The notes: generated by a model from the letters alone, not told the origin. DNA of 64,000 nt from Cenococcum geophilum 1.58 (GCA_001692895.1 KV748191.1:1860001-1924000), one strand, 5' to 3'. Positions 49,101 to 61,161 are shown, numbered from the stretch's first letter. Numbers and translations: made by a program.

Positions 49101-51520
49101 CGACATCTTTCAGAGCACGAAAATGGACACCGACGATGAAATCGAGCGCATCCTTACAAGTGGTACGAGCATGGATGAGCAGATTATGTCTCGGGTATTC
49201 AACAAGATCACAACGCGATTGGAGGTACAGCTGAGCAAAGGCCTCGTCACCCAGGCGAGCAATTTTGGGTCCTGGTTCTATCGTCTCCGAAACTTTGATG
49301 ATAAAGCTTTTGAACGATTCGTGAACCAATGGATATCGAAGCTGCTGTTCGGCCATGCAGGAGAGGTTCTACTAACAGCCCTTCCGACATTGACCGCTGC
49401 CGGTTGCATCACGTTGTCGGGCTTTGTGGATGTATCAAATCGATGTATCAGCAGTCTTGAAGGGAAGGACGGGGTCAGTGCTGCTACGGTATCGTTGGAT
49501 GCTTTGAACGCGATTCTGCCCAATAATGAGCTTAATCGCTTTTGCCAGACTCAAGTAAGTTAAAACTCACATCCGTAATGCCATATTCTAATCTGGTCTC
49601 AGGATGCCTACCGATATAGGTTGGAACAACAAAAGTTTTGTGCGGACCCCGAGAAAGGCTTCCTTCGATATGTGCGCCAAGCTATCGATTTGTGCTCCTT
49701 ATATAGCTCTGCCGATCTTGATAATTACCTTGCCTCACTGCTATCGAGTAACCGTTTGCTTGCTCTATTGCGGCAATTCGCGGTCCACAATGTTCAGACA
49801 TTCGCAAGTACATTGGGTATCGGCTCCGATTCTACCACTGGCATATCAGCAGTTAAACGAGCTCTGGATCGCCTTCTTGATCCTGCTAATTCCCTGGGTA
49901 GGCATTCTTGAAAAGTAGTTTTGTTCTTCAAACAACTAACTGTTATTTAGATCTCCCGCAGAAGAGCCTTGAGGATCAGGTTTCGACCATTGTCAACGCG
50001 GCAGATGATCTATCTTTACCCTTCTGCCAACTAGAGCTTCGCCAAATTTTCGAGTTGAATAAGTCATCCTCGGATAGCTCTGATGATACCGTATCAGTAG
50101 CACTTCTTGAAGCTATCAAAGCCGCTGTGGATAATGATCGTTCGAATTGGTCGGATCTAATAGCTGGGCTTGACACTGGGCTCACACGCAAGGTATGTTC
50201 AAGATGTCCCCATTTTGCCAGAGTCATGACCGACAGTAGGGTAGATCCGCGAACATGCCGAGGCCGAAATATTCAATGCCATAGCAAGCCTAGGGAAAAT
50301 TGTATCGTCTCCTCTCAAGACATCTGAACGCCTGGATGAATCATTCATTCGCAGATATCTGACCGTTGTTGACTTCACTGCTTCGAACGTATCTTCAGAA
50401 GGACAGTCACAAATGACTACTGTGCTAGTTGATAGATTAAAGGCTCTCGCAGAACTATTATCGGCACCAAACGAGAAGGTATCGGAACTAGACAGCATGC
50501 TAATAGACCTCTCCGCATCCTCACCTACCACTGCGGAGCTCTGTCCATGGTGAGCACTCCCTTACCAACCCAACCAACCCAACGCTAATCAAGTCACGCA
50601 GGGTCCACGCCCTCCTCCACCTCGCCATTATCCATAGGCCCTCTTTCCAAACTGGCAAATCATCCACCCAAACCCAAGCCGCCTTCCTATGGCTCCTCCG
50701 CTGCCTCTTCACCCACCCCGCCCTGCAGCGCCACCCGACAACCACCGAGCACATCTTCGACGCCGCGGCCTACTTCTCCGATGACCTCCCCGACGACCTG
50801 CGCGCCCACCTCGCCAAACTCGACGCCGCACGCCCGACCCCGGACCCGCGCTCCGCCTTCGTCTTCGGCTCGCAGCCCGCTCTCGACGGCTGGCTCGGCC
50901 TTGTCACCCCCGCCGCCGGCACTACCGCTAACCCCTCCGCCGCCGCAGCAGCAGCCGCAGCAGCCTCCAACGCGACGCCCACCCCGCTGCAGTCCCAGGC
51001 TCAATCCCAGTCTCAGTCACAGGCTCAGAGCCAGAGCCAGTACCACACCCCCGCCCAGCGGCCGCCCAGCCCCATGCTGCGTAGCCTGAGCCAGCAGGGC
51101 CAGCAGAAGCTGCTGCTCCAGCAGCAAGCACAGCAGAAAGCCAGCGGCGGAGGCGGAGGCGGAGCAGCAAGCGGAACGGGAGGCACGCAGCAGCAGCAGC
51201 CGCCTCAGCTCCAGCGCTTCGCGACGACGCAGGTGCAGAGCCCGCAGCCGGGGTCCGTGTCGGTGCAGCAGATGCAGCAGCTGGCGGCGCAGCGCAGCGC
51301 GAGCGCGAGTCCGATGCAGGGGCAGTCGCAGAACCTGAGCCAGGGCCAGAACCTGAGCCAGACCCAGGGCCAGGGCGCGTTGGGTAGGGCGGAGAAGGTG
51401 GAGGTGCGACCAATGCCCTTTTTGCTCCGCAGGTGGGAGATCCTGCCCGATCCGGCGAGTAATGCCGGCGGGAATGATACGGCGCTTTCGTTGGGGTTGT
51501 TTGAGGCGAGGAGGGTGTAG
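46114..51520 (+). CDS. MED12: Mediator complex subunit 12 (kinase module)
   Basis: Ten exons: 46114-46666, 46718-47312, 47366-47570, 47626-48270, 48322-48620, 48672-49554, 49603-49897, 49951-50192, 50245-50549 and 50602-51520. They give 1646 residues and every phase fits. The Med12 domain is at about residues 295-345 (IPHGIRGKLLLEQCLSKNIP, ARAVWLAKCVG, AFKRKG, KWIREWTVFVEQF). The long helical middle follows (for example YLDWLLTSLDASSLERLPIW). The last 190 residues are Gln-, Ser- and Ala-rich, and the end VRPMPFLLRRWEILPD...SLGLFEARRV is conserved in ascomycete MED12. Role: with Med13, CycC and Cdk8 it forms the kinase module that represses or tunes RNA polymerase II. The N-terminus is disordered, so the start is slightly uncertain. 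Confidence 0.95.
50990..51380 (+). repeat. CAG/CAA-rich low-complexity tract in MED12
   Basis: This is the glutamine-rich C-terminal part of MED12 with repeated SQSQ, QQQ and GQNLSQ units. Such codon runs are prone to length change. The antisense frames here are shadows. Confidence 0.7.
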
Positions 51521-52201
51521 GGTGGGGAGTGGAGAGTGGGCTTTTAGGCCGGGTGGTTATTTTGGGTGCTGTCTTTTCGTTTTCTTAGTTGTTTGGTTTA
51601 TCTTTTTCTATCTCTTTTCTATTCTTATTTTTTGCTTTGACGTCTAGGGTTATGGCGCGGTGAGTAGCTTCTGCTGCGACGCGTGGGAAATTTTTGTCTG
51701 AGCGTTATAGCGGTGACGCATTTTCGATTTTATTGTTTTCCCCTTTTTTTTCCGCAGAGGGATGGATGGGTATGATGATCTTGATATTGTAGACGAGGTG
51801 TCGGCGTTTTCTGTGCTTTCTATCCTTTTCGCTTGTCGACTTGTGCAGTGGAGTGCTGAGAAAGGGGTGGGAGAGAGGGGTCTGGCATAGGGATTTAGGA
51901 TGGATGGATGTATCACTAAGTGTCATTGCTAGTAGGATGTGAGCTTGGATACCCTGGATGATGTGGTGCGTCTGGGGCGCGGTGGGGAGAGATATACAAG
52001 GAATCTAGGGTTTTGTCTCTCTGCCGTGTGATGTGCACTATGGACTTTTGAGAGAGGAATAGTGCGAGGTGCACGCTCCATCCCTACACCCTACCGCCAT
52101 GTCTGCCTCGAGGTCGCGGCTCTATCCGTACGTATGCGTATCATACACCTCCCTCCATTCCTCCCCATACCCTCGCCCATCTCTCTCAACTCATACCCTC
52201 C
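51521..52201. other. Convergent intergenic region MED12/ADE1
   Basis: It holds the T-rich 3' flank of MED12 (about 51570-51640), and I see no gene. Confidence 0.5.
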
Positions 52202-53504
52202 CTACGCCCCCCACACACCTCCCGTAATCCGCTCAAACGCCTCCCGATACTTCTCCCCCGTTTTCCTCACCACCTCCTCCGGCACCTCCACTCCTTCCAC
52301 CCCCTTCTTCCCCTGCGCCGTCAGCCAGTCGCGCAGATACTGCTTATCATAACTCGGCTGCGCACGCCCGATATTATCCACATACGTGTCCGCGGGCCAG
52401 AAGCGCGACGAGTCGGGCGTCAGCACCTCGTCGGCCAGCACGATGGACGGAGGAGAGGTGGACTCGTCAAGGCCGAACTCGAATTTCGTGTCCGCGAGGA
52501 CGATGCCCGCGGCGAGGGCGTGCGCCGCGGCGGCGGTGTAGAGCTCGAGACTGAGGGAGGCGATTTGGGAGGCGTGATCGGCTCCTACCATCTCCGCGGC
52601 TGGAAGACGTACGGAAGCTCGTTAGCATTCGCGTCTCTGGTAGAAGCTGAGGGTGTGTGAGGAGTCTTGAGGGTGCTCGGGAGTCTGAGGGTGCGTGGGA
52701 ACATGAGCCGGCGCACCTTTCTCTGGACTGATGTTCTCGTCTTTTTGCCCCGCCTCGGCTTTCGTGCTGGGCGTCCATATCGGTTTCTGCAGCCTCTCGC
52801 CCTCGCGCAGCCCCGCGGGCATCGGGATGCCGTGCACGGTGCCGTGAGTTGTGTACTCTTTCCATGCGGAGCCCGTTATGTAGCCGCGCACGATGGACTC
52901 CAGGGGGAGGATCTGGTAGCGACGGACTTGCATGCTGCGGGGTTGGAGTTGGGCTGTGAGATCCGGTGGGAGAGTGGAGAGCGAGGGTGGGAGTGAGAGC
53001 GAGAGGAAGTGCGTGCGGAGGTGCGGGAGTGCGGTTGTGAGGTAGTTGAACCAAAAGGCGCTGGACGAGTGGATTAGCTGGGGGTTGGAGAGGAGGGAGA
53101 GGAGAGAATTACCTCATTGCTGTTAGGAGGGCGCCTTTCCCAGGGATGCCCTAAATGCGGAGTGTTAGACATTTGAGGTGGTAGATGGTGGAGTTGGAGA
53201 TGGTGTTTCCGCAGACTTCTTTCTACAGAATTTACAGCACAGTTGAACGGCGAATGAAATGAAGAAGCCAGTGATAGATTCATAAATATGGGAAATAGAT
53301 TGAAGACTTGAGATGACCCAATTGAGCAAAGAATATATCTGCTTGACTCACATTCTTCATGATAACATCATAGGCTGAAATGCGGTCGCTGGCAACGAAC
53401 AGCAACGTCTCGGAGTCAATCTCGAAGACATCACGCACTTTCCCGGACGCCACGCGCTTGAGCTTGCCTTGAAGGTCAATTCCCACGAGAGCCTCTGCCG
53501 ACAT
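52202..53504 (-). CDS. ADE1: SAICAR synthetase (purine biosynthesis)
   Basis: Four exons on the minus strand, 53504-53352, 53150-53113, 53060-52717 and 52599-52202, give 310 residues, near the yeast Ade1 length. Start [29 protein letters not shown]; then [66 protein letters not shown] and [12 protein letters not shown] carry the ATP- and substrate-binding signatures. Reaction: CAIR + Asp + ATP to SAICAR, a step of de novo purine synthesis in the cytosol. The ATG is right at the conserved N-terminus; an upstream in-frame start would add unconserved residues. One intron leaves a 38-nt exon. Divergent from the ankyrin gene. Confidence 0.97.
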
Positions 53505-54168
53505 GGTGGCTATCCGAAACCAACACAGAAAAATTGCTTCGGATGGCGAGATGGCGATGCGATGGAGGGGTGATTGGAGGGGCAATATCAAGCCACAGCA
53601 AGCCACAGCCAGCCGTCAACCTCAGGAGTCATTTGTAAGAAAAAGGCTACAGCCTTGGTCGTCTCAGCTGCCTTCAACCCTCTCCCCCACGGCTGACTCC
53701 GCCGAAGCCGCTATGAATATCAGGAAGGCAATTGCCCTTCATATCCCAGCCTGTCTCTGGAAAACACCATACGACCGAAGACAGAACCGCCCAGGCTGAG
53801 AGATCGAATTCTAGCAGAACATTCCATTCTGTCTCTATACCTCTCCATATATGCCGCTTTTCTTTTCGAGATCCATCATTAGCGAATACTTGTAGCCATT
53901 TGTTGTCTGATTATGCTGTAGCAAGGCCGCACTGCACTGCAACGTCATCACTAGAGTTCTGCGCCGCATTTTTGTCTTATATCCTCGTGGCTTAAGCGCT
54001 GTCCGTCGAGCCTAATTATATTTTACCATCGAGTTCTATTATTAGCTTGAAGAAGTATCTACCAAGTCCTATTGTGCAGTTGAGGCCGGCTAGTTGGGCC
54101 GGTCCAGCATCATCTAGCTTTCCCTCTTACACACGTTCCTTATAGCACACGAAGCGGCCGCAGTCATC
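53505..54168. other. Divergent intergenic region ADE1/ankyrin gene
   Basis: This is 664 bp with promoters of both genes. I see no conserved coding frame and could not assign a specific regulatory site. Confidence 0.5.
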
Positions 54169-56115
54169 ATGGCCCCATTAGACGACAAGAGAAATCCAAT
54201 CGACAAGACCTTTGAGCGCTGGTATTGCAAGCCATCTTATCCCCCTAATTATACCCCTGTACCGCGCAGTCTGGACCCTGTACCTGGATGCAAACGGGCG
54301 CTCCTATTCAACAAAACCGACAGCGATCTCGGCTGGACACCTCTCCACTACGCCGTATCTGGATCCTATCTCAAGAAAGCAGCGCGTTTGGCATCAAAAA
54401 AAAAGTATATAGAAGCAAAATGTGCAGAGGGATGGACGCCGCTTCATCTGGCGACTATAGAGCGATCCCGGCACATGGTCGAGCTCCTCATCATCAACGG
54501 TGCCAGGATAGACTCCAAGGACAAATATGGCTGGACACCACTGCATGTAGTGGCTATGAATCCCAAGGAGAACAACAAGTCAATGCGAGAATTCATAGAC
54601 CGAGGAAACTTCTCAACTAACGACTACAGAATCGATTTCAAGGAAGAGGTAGACGACTACAAGGCAAGACGCGGAGAAGAATGGGACGATGTCATCGCCC
54701 GAATACTCCTCGATTTTGACCGGGGGCCAGATCTATCAATCAAAAACAATCACGGAAACACACCGCTTGATGTTGCAGTCCTCTCACGCAACCGTCGTGC
54801 CGCGGAACTGTTCTGGGAAAGACAGTTAGCTCGCCTCCCCGAAGCAGAGCGGAAAGATCTATCCGGTATTGGATACGCCGCCATGCGCTACGGCACAACC
54901 GTCGTCAGGACCCTGATGTTTCTCGAAAGATCAAGCAAATTCGACGTCTGGGATTCTCAAAAGCGTACTCCCTTGTACGGCGCAGCTGAAGTAGGGCTCA
55001 CCTGGGCCGTCGAGGAGCTCCTGAAGCGCAAAGCTGACCCCTTGCACTGCCGCGAGGTCAAGGGCGAAAAGACCACGCCCATGGAAGTCGCCGTCGAAAA
55101 CAGCCACATCGGCGTCGCTCTCTTCATAATGCGCTATATCCGCGACAGCAACGAGGCAACAAAGCTGCGGGACAAAGAGCTCGATGACCCCCTCTCCACC
55201 CTCGAATCAGTCCTCTTCGACGCGCCCAACTTCCCACGCGAAGACTTCGCCGGCCGCCACAGCCTTGCCAGCGCACTGCTCGCACGCGACAAGACCAAAT
55301 ACCCTCCCGACGGCCTCCCCGACCTCCTTAGCAAAGCCATCCGCACACGCCAAGCCTTCGCAACCCTCACCCTCATGAATGAAGACGTGCCGACCCCACC
55401 CTCCCTAGAGCCCGAAGACACCGAATTCCTCTCACTCATCAACAGCCTGCGCCCCTACTTCCGCCCAGAAAGCGGCAACGTCTTCGGGCCCCCCAAAAAG
55501 ACACAGGGCCCGTCCCTCCTGCACCGCCTCGCCGCAACACCATTCCTGCCGCTGCTCCGCCAAGCCCTCGCGCGCCAGCCCCCCCGCCTCGTCAACCAGT
55601 CCAACGCCCAGACGCCCTTCCAGTGCGCCCTGCAGGCCGCGCGCCCGGCCAACGCCGCCGCGCTGCTCGACGCCGGCGCGGACCCTTTCCTCGCGCGCTC
55701 CTTCTCCGCCTCCGGCTCGTACCCGAGCCTGCGCCTCGATGCGTCGTTCTGGACGCTCGCGGCGCCGCATGCTGCGCTGTGCGCCCGCCTGGTCCTGCTG
55801 GCGGAGAAGAAGTACGCGGATAAGCGGAAGTTGTTTGCGAAGCCTGANCATGCGCATTTTGCGCTCGCGCTCGCGGCGGCGCAGAAGGGGGAGTGGCAGG
55901 AGACGGTTAGTTTGGTGGCCGGGGCGTTTGCGGAGAGGTTGGTTGAGGATGTTAAGGGGGGGAAGCTAAAGAGGGAGGAGGCGATCGCGGAGCTAGAGGA
56001 GTTTCCGGAGGCGAGGGAGAGGTTTGAGGAGAGAGTGCCTGGGAAGGGGAAGGAGAAGGTTAAGGGGGAGAAGGAGGAGGCGGAGTTGCAGGGGGAGACT
56101 GGGGGGCTGGATTAG
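54169..56115 (+). CDS. Ankyrin-repeat protein of unknown role
   Basis: A single uninterrupted frame of 648 codons. Ankyrin repeats are clear at GWTPLHYAV (residues 55-63), GWTPLHLAT (87-95), GWTPLHVVA (119-127), GNTPLDVAV, TPLYGAA, TPMEVAV and a late TPFQCALQAARPANAAALLDAG. The middle has acidic linkers, and the C-terminal 40 residues are Lys/Glu-rich. No catalytic domain, signal peptide or membrane segment is visible. Such proteins are usually binding scaffolds; the partner is unknown. The sequence has one ambiguous base (N at 55848), giving one undefined residue. An A9 run at about 54398-54406 codes Lys codons and is a possible slippage or assembly-error site. GC rises strongly towards the 3' end. 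Confidence 0.85.
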   Translation: MAPLDDKRNPIDKTFERWYCKPSYPPNYTPVPRSLDPVPGCKRALLFNKTDSDLGWTPLHYAVSGSYLKKAARLASKKKYIEAKCAEGWTPLHLATIERSRHMVELLIINGARIDSKDKYGWTPLHVVAMNPKENNKSMREFIDRGNFSTNDYRIDFKEEVDDYKARRGEEWDDVIARILLDFDRGPDLSIKNNHGNTPLDVAVLSRNRRAAELFWERQLARLPEAERKDLSGIGYAAMRYGTTVVRTLMFLERSSKFDVWDSQKRTPLYGAAEVGLTWAVEELLKRKADPLHCREVKGEKTTPMEVAVENSHIGVALFIMRYIRDSNEATKLRDKELDDPLSTLESVLFDAPNFPREDFAGRHSLASALLARDKTKYPPDGLPDLLSKAIRTRQAFATLTLMNEDVPTPPSLEPEDTEFLSLINSLRPYFRPESGNVFGPPKKTQGPSLLHRLAATPFLPLLRQALARQPPRLVNQSNAQTPFQCALQAARPANAAALLDAGADPFLARSFSASGSYPSLRLDASFWTLAAPHAALCARLVLLAEKKYADKRKLFAKPXHAHFALALAAAQKGEWQETVSLVAGAFAERLVEDVKGGKLKREEAIAELEEFPEARERFEERVPGKGKEKVKGEKEEAELQGETGGLD

Positions 56116-56728
56116 GGGGCGTTGGAGGCCGTATTATAATACACACGGTCGTAATTTTGTTCGTTGCTATACCCGGTCTCATATACTGTTTATAAAAGCG
56201 TTGTTGAGTCCTTACCATATTATGTCAGTTTTATACGAACGTCTGGAGGACTTCGGGACTACATACATAAGAATTCCCAGTTTCCCTCGGGTATCTATAG
56301 CTATGACACCACAAATTAAGGATACGCATACGTTAGTATTCTCCTACCCATTTCAATATGGCCCATCCAACTGTACTTTACGCATTCGAACACAATGAGA
56401 TATGCAATTATTCATCCTATTGTGAGTGCCTGAGCATGGATTCCCTTCCCAATGCCGCCTGAAACACCTCTAGCCCCAGGTGCGGCTAATATGCAATATA
56501 CATATAAATACAAAGACACCGGGCCACCGACGGCCGTCTAATATCCACCTAAACTCCCTTTTTTTTGTACAACCGAGCTCCGACAGCCGTTCCGGCATAT
56601 ATTACATAAAGAGTAGAGTAGTTTTCCCATTCAGATTTCATTCAGCTCTCACGGCCAAAATCAGCCGACTGCGTTGCTCGTCCAGACCGTAAATACAAAC
56701 ATACGTAATGGGTTGAGAGAAGACGTGG
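56116..56728. other. Convergent intergenic region ankyrin/RIM2-type carrier
   Basis: It is moderately AT-rich and contains no recognisable gene. Confidence 0.5.
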
Positions 56729-58026
56729 TTAGACTTGTGACGAAGTGCCAAGTAGATGCAACACGGTTTCGTAGGTGCCGAACATGATTGCGGCACTGGG
56801 CACCACGCGTAGCATGTGCGGGACGAGCCCGCCGTATAGCGCGGCCATGCCTTCTTCTTTCCAGATCAGCCGGAAACACTGTGCGAGGCCAGTATATTTT
56901 AGATGGCCGTCTTGCATCGGAGCTTGCCGGAGGCGGGTGCGGACGACCTGAGAGAGGGAGTCAGATATGTTGATGGAAGCAGAGCTAGCTGAGGGAGAGA
57001 GCATTTCCCGAAAGGGAGAGGAGTAGGATAGGGACGTACCTCGTGCGGATACGTGATCAGCGCCGCCACAAACTTCGCACTCCCGGCCGCACACAGCTTC
57101 CCCGTCCACGAAACCGTCTGATCCCAGACCCCGGGCTCCCTCCCCGATGCCAATAACCTCTGCTCGCGCCTCGACAGCCCCAGCTTCATCTGCTCATACA
57201 GCACCCACTGCAGCGTGCTCTCAGTAACCCCCAGATAGCTCGCGCTGAGCCCACGATACAGCCCTCGAATCCCCTCATTCCGCAGCGTCTGCATCGTGCA
57301 GTCCAGCGCATTTTTGTACTGCCGCCCCGCCCCGTCAGCATGGTGCGACTTGTCCAGCTGCAGCCGCGTCTTGACGAGCCAAATCGGGTTCGTCGCCGTG
57401 CACGTCACGATGCCCGCGGCGGCCGCGGCGCACAGATGGACCCACGCGGCCTCCTGCCCGTGGTTGAAGTACGAGCTGATGAGGCGCTTGCCGTTGCCGT
57501 AGGCGTAGAAATTAATGGCGCGCGCGGGCACCACGCCGATCAGGTTCGGCCCGAGGCCCTTGAACAGCGCGCGCCAGCCCTCCACGCGCGGCACTTCGTA
57601 CAGGATCTGGAACGTCTCGCGCACGTGCTGGAGCGAGCTCCGGGCTAGCGACATGGTTTCGATGGGAGGCAGGCCGCGCGCGGACCGCGAGGCCGCGAGA
57701 TGTTGCTGGTAGTAGGTGGATTGGAGGCGGGTTTTCAGGACGTCGAGAGGGGCGGTGAGGGTTGCGGAGGCCATTCCGCCAAGACTGTGTAAGTGCCGGA
57801 TCAGTACTTGGAAGAGGAATCGGGAGGAGACGATGCATTACCCTCCTGCGATTAAGTGTGCCCATGATTTCGCAAAAGGCGACTTCTTTGCGGTTACCGG
57901 TGTCCCGTCGGCCTGCTTCTGTGGGAGCACATCTCCAGTCTCTCGCGATTGTGGCAGTAGACTCTGCTGGAGTGGTGCCGGGTCTTCTCGAAGTTGTTGA
58001 GACGGGGAGGAGGTTGCCAAGGTCAT
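56729..58026 (-). CDS. RIM2: Mitochondrial carrier, RIM2-type (pyrimidine nucleotide)
   Basis: Three exons on the minus strand, 58026-57842, 57784-57040 and 56947-56729, give 382 residues. Three carrier repeats are present, each with its signature: PLDVLKTRLQ, NPIWLVKTRLQ and YPHEVVRTRLRQ. The Trp in the second (P-I-W-x-x-K) is characteristic of the nucleotide and folate carrier branch that includes Rim2. Conserved loops such as GWRALFKGLGPNLIGVVPARA and LYGGLVPHMLRVVPSAAIMF complete it. An N-terminal extension of about 55 residues precedes HLIAGGLGGMA. Role in yeast: exchange of pyrimidine nucleotides (and iron co-transport) across the inner membrane. The substrate is inferred from subfamily resemblance. 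It shares a 344-bp divergent promoter with the CIA30 gene. Confidence 0.9.
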
Positions 58027-58370
58027 GTATAGTCGATGGCGAATGCGGATTTATTGGGCAATGCCGGCAGCGCGGGAGGATGAGGAGATGAAACAGCAAG
58101 CTCACACAATTGAAGCACTTTATTAGCAAAGATTAGGGAGTAAGGAGTGAATGGGTGGTTGTGCAGTTAGAAAGAGGAATGTCGAAAAGGGCCGATCAAG
58201 AAATTTACGAAGTCTGGTTACCTACAGCGGTTTAGCGTACGGGGAAAGGAGAAGCCGAGGTGTTTCGTCATGGATCATAGCTTTTTGGTGGTGGTGGTGT
58301 TGAGGAATGGCACAAGCGCACCGAACACCAAGGCGACAATTGCTGCACCTTCACATTCTTGCATTGCACC
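58027..58370. promoter_or_regulatory. Divergent promoter region RIM2-type carrier/CIA30 gene
   Basis: 344 bp separate the two ATG codons. Both products are predicted mitochondrial, so shared control is plausible, but I see no definite binding site. Confidence 0.35.
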
Positions 58371-59229
58371 ATGCGACCTTCACCACGGTGTCTTGCTCCG
58401 GGCTTCCTGAAGCGCAGTCTAGACGAATTTAAGCGCTTGTCTGTCTCCAGTGAGTTTACAGTAACAATTCACCTGCAATCAGTCATTCAATAGCTAATAC
58501 GTAATTACTACAGCTCTGAAATTCGAGGGCATCACCATTCCTGAGAAGCCATACCCCCTCATCTACCTCGACAGCCCAGGCTCTCTCGCACTATGCAAGA
58601 AAATGTCCGATCAAGATATTGGAGGCTTCTCCACCGTAAACTTGGATTATCACCCGGCAGTGGGGAAGGAGCCATCTCATATCCGCTTCCACGGGAATAT
58701 CTCAATTGAGCTCCCAAAAGATCAGCCACACATTCAGAGGACCGGATACGCGGCGTGGAGGACATTAGACCGGCGTTTCACCCTATTCGGCAAATCGTTA
58801 TGGGACGTCGACCCATACACTTACCTAGCTCTCCAATTCAAATCCGATGGCCGCAAATATTTCATCAACGTTCAGACCGAATCAATCGTACCTACAGACA
58901 TCCACCAGCACCGGCTATACACGAAGACACCGGGGGAATGGGAGACGGTGCTCATCAAGTGGGACGAGTTTGTGCGGACAAACCACGGGCAAGTAGTAGA
59001 GCCACAGCGTGAGATGCTGACGCAGAAAGTACGCACAATAGGTATTGGACTTATTGACAGGTTACCGGGGCCATTTGACCTGAGTGTTAGTCGCATATGG
59101 GCGACAAATGCTACGCGAGAAGATGATCTATTACAGGCCGTGGAGGGGGAGATTCAAGGGAAGCCGTTGAGGTCTGCTAAAACGGATAAGTTCGAGAGGC
59201 CATCGAAGCCGGAGAAAATTCTCATGTGA
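58371..59229 (+). CDS. CIA30-domain protein (complex I intermediate-associated)
   Basis: Two exons, 58371-58449 and 58514-59229, give 264 residues. The CIA30 domain is seen in SDQDIGGFSTVNLDY, FHGNISIELPKD, GYAAWRT, YTYLALQFKSDGRKYFINVQT, WETVLIKWDEFV and IGIGLIDRLPGPFDLSVSRIWA. The family includes NDUFAF1, a complex I assembly factor that in Neurospora (CIA30) binds membrane-arm intermediates. The short first exon (MRPSPRCLAPGFLKRSL) is basic and could be a mitochondrial targeting peptide. The start is the first ATG in frame with the splice. Some CIA30 proteins have other roles, so the exact job is inferred. Confidence 0.9.
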
Positions 59230-59999
59230 AGTGCGTTGCGTCTCTGGGCGTTTGGTTGGAGGTTGACATTGTGGCTCGCATTATAATGTCATTGTGCGGA
59301 AGGCGTTCTTAAATATGCCGGGTTCTTCTAGATATCTGTATATATTAAACTTTGATCTTACGTATGTACATAATAAGCCCGAGGCCCGGATCGTTCAATC
59401 ATTGCAAGCCAGATTCCTGTACTCCCTAGTCACGCCCTCGTGAAGGGCGTCAAACTGTTTAGAAAGGTGAAAGTGAGTCATAATAGAACCCTAACTAAGC
59501 AAAGACTTATTAAGAAAGCTGTAAGAGTTACTCTGTATATTTGGTTGTTAAGGTCTTTAACAGCTTAACTTAAATATGTTGTGGCAACAATGAAATGACC
59601 CAGGCCTAAGCTGCGTCAGATCATGGGCCATGCTCTTGGTGTTAGCGTGTTTTACATTTTTACTGCGCTGATTCCAACGACACTGCTCCGTGGTAGTGGA
59701 AGGAATTGAAAGTAAGCAGCCGAACGACGAAAATGCTGGGAGAAAATAACTCAAGTACCCGAAACACCGACATCCCACCTCGAAGCAAGTAGATATGGTA
59801 GTTTACCCGTAGAAATGCTAGGAAACTGGAACGCGCCATGCCAATGCGTAATCTGCCCAAGGCTATGCTCTGTTACTGACAAAAAGAAGCAGAAGAATAG
59901 GAGCATATCAATACCCAGACTAACAGCAAGCTCCTGTCCAAATGAAATCGCACGCTCACGTCGACGAATTGTACCAAATCCATGGCCTCTTTTGACTTG
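59230..59999. other. Convergent intergenic region CIA30/coiled-coil gene
   Basis: 770 bp, locally AT-rich at 59470-59580. Short frames on both strands are not protein-like. Nothing assigned. Confidence 0.5.
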
Positions 60000-61161
60000 T
60001 TACCCCAAAACAAAAGTTCCTCCGGGTAAGTTGAAAGTACCATGGCCCCCCCGCCATTTCCGGACAGCCATGTTTGCCCTACTCCCCGTGTACATCTGTG
60101 TTTTCCTGAATTTCCTTTCTAGCTTCTTCGGCTGGAATTGTTGGGCACTTTCACCAGTCTCCTCTTCCAGCGGAACCAAATGCATCGAAGACAAGTCAAG
60201 AGGATCCAATTCCAGCCAAGCCAGTTGCGGCTCTCTCTGCTGCTGAATCACTTTCTCGGCCGGCCGTCTCTCCTTAGGGATAGGTTTTTGGCGAGATAGC
60301 TCTTCAATGATTCTAAGAAGCCTGTTCCTTTCCTGCTCTGCATTGAGGTCTTTCTCCGCCCCTTCTTGAATGAACTTTCGTCTGCTTATTCTCTCGTTAT
60401 GTAGTTCATCGTTCAAACGCGCCTCCTTATCTTGCAATTCTCTAACCTCCTTGGCATACTCATCTCTTTCGCGCCTAGTCTTTTCCAGCTCTCGCCGTAA
60501 ATGGTCTACGGTTTCGGAGAGTGTTGTGACTTCCTCCTTCACAGTGCCAATAGAGAGATGATACTTCTCTTGGGCTTCATTAAGTTGCTCCTGGAGGTGC
60601 CTTATCTGCTCGTTCCGTTCGTCCCGAGCCTGCTTCAGCTGTTCTACCTCATCCTTTACTTTCCCCAGCTCGTGCTGCAGGACTTCAATGACAGGATCAT
60701 TGGGTAGTGGCGTGCTTTGCAAACTCGAGGCAATAGAGGCAACAGCGGTTTTAGGTGATGCCTCAACTGAATCTGTTGATTCAGAGGATGAAGGGACAAC
60801 TGGACATCGCAGCCTTCAATCAGTCTTCCGTACATGCAATAAATTCAAGGATGGGCTGTGAAAACTAACACTGGATATCGTCAGGCTCTTGATTCGACCC
60901 TGTACTGATTGTTAAGCCCTCTGGCTTTGGAGCCGGCTTAAGCGGAACTTTCGGAGCAGATTCCTCAGATGAATCGATTTCCCTAGATAAGGCTAATCCA
61001 GGAACACCCCGAACCTCTTGCAGCCGGTTCCCGTGGTCCTGAATTCGTTTTTGCTCTAGTGCGTCTGCTCCACTCTGCAAACGCTCCCTCATCTTTCTTT
61101 CATATCTTTCCGCCAGCCCGGGGGGGCCTTCAACCGGGGAACCTTCAACCGGAGAACTCAT
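60000..61161 (-). CDS. Coiled-coil protein, unidentified
   Basis: Two exons on the minus strand, 61161-60870 and 60799-60000, give 363 residues with a phase-1 intron (GTTAGT...CAG). The N-terminal 135 residues are Pro/Ser/Glu-rich. Residues of about 140-280 form a long heptad-rich coiled coil (VLQHELGKVKDEVEQLKQA, REL, EQERNRLLRIIEEL). The C-terminal 60 residues are basic and end in an unusual Gly-rich tail, RKWRGGHGTFNLPGGTFVLG. I do not recognise a family. A structural or scaffold role is plausible from the coil only. The ATG at 61161 is the first in frame. Confidence 0.75.

Noticed and set aside
50928-51413. 161-codon minus-strand frame
   Set aside because: It is antisense to the Gln-rich tail of MED12, and its low-complexity composition comes from the CAG/CAA codons.
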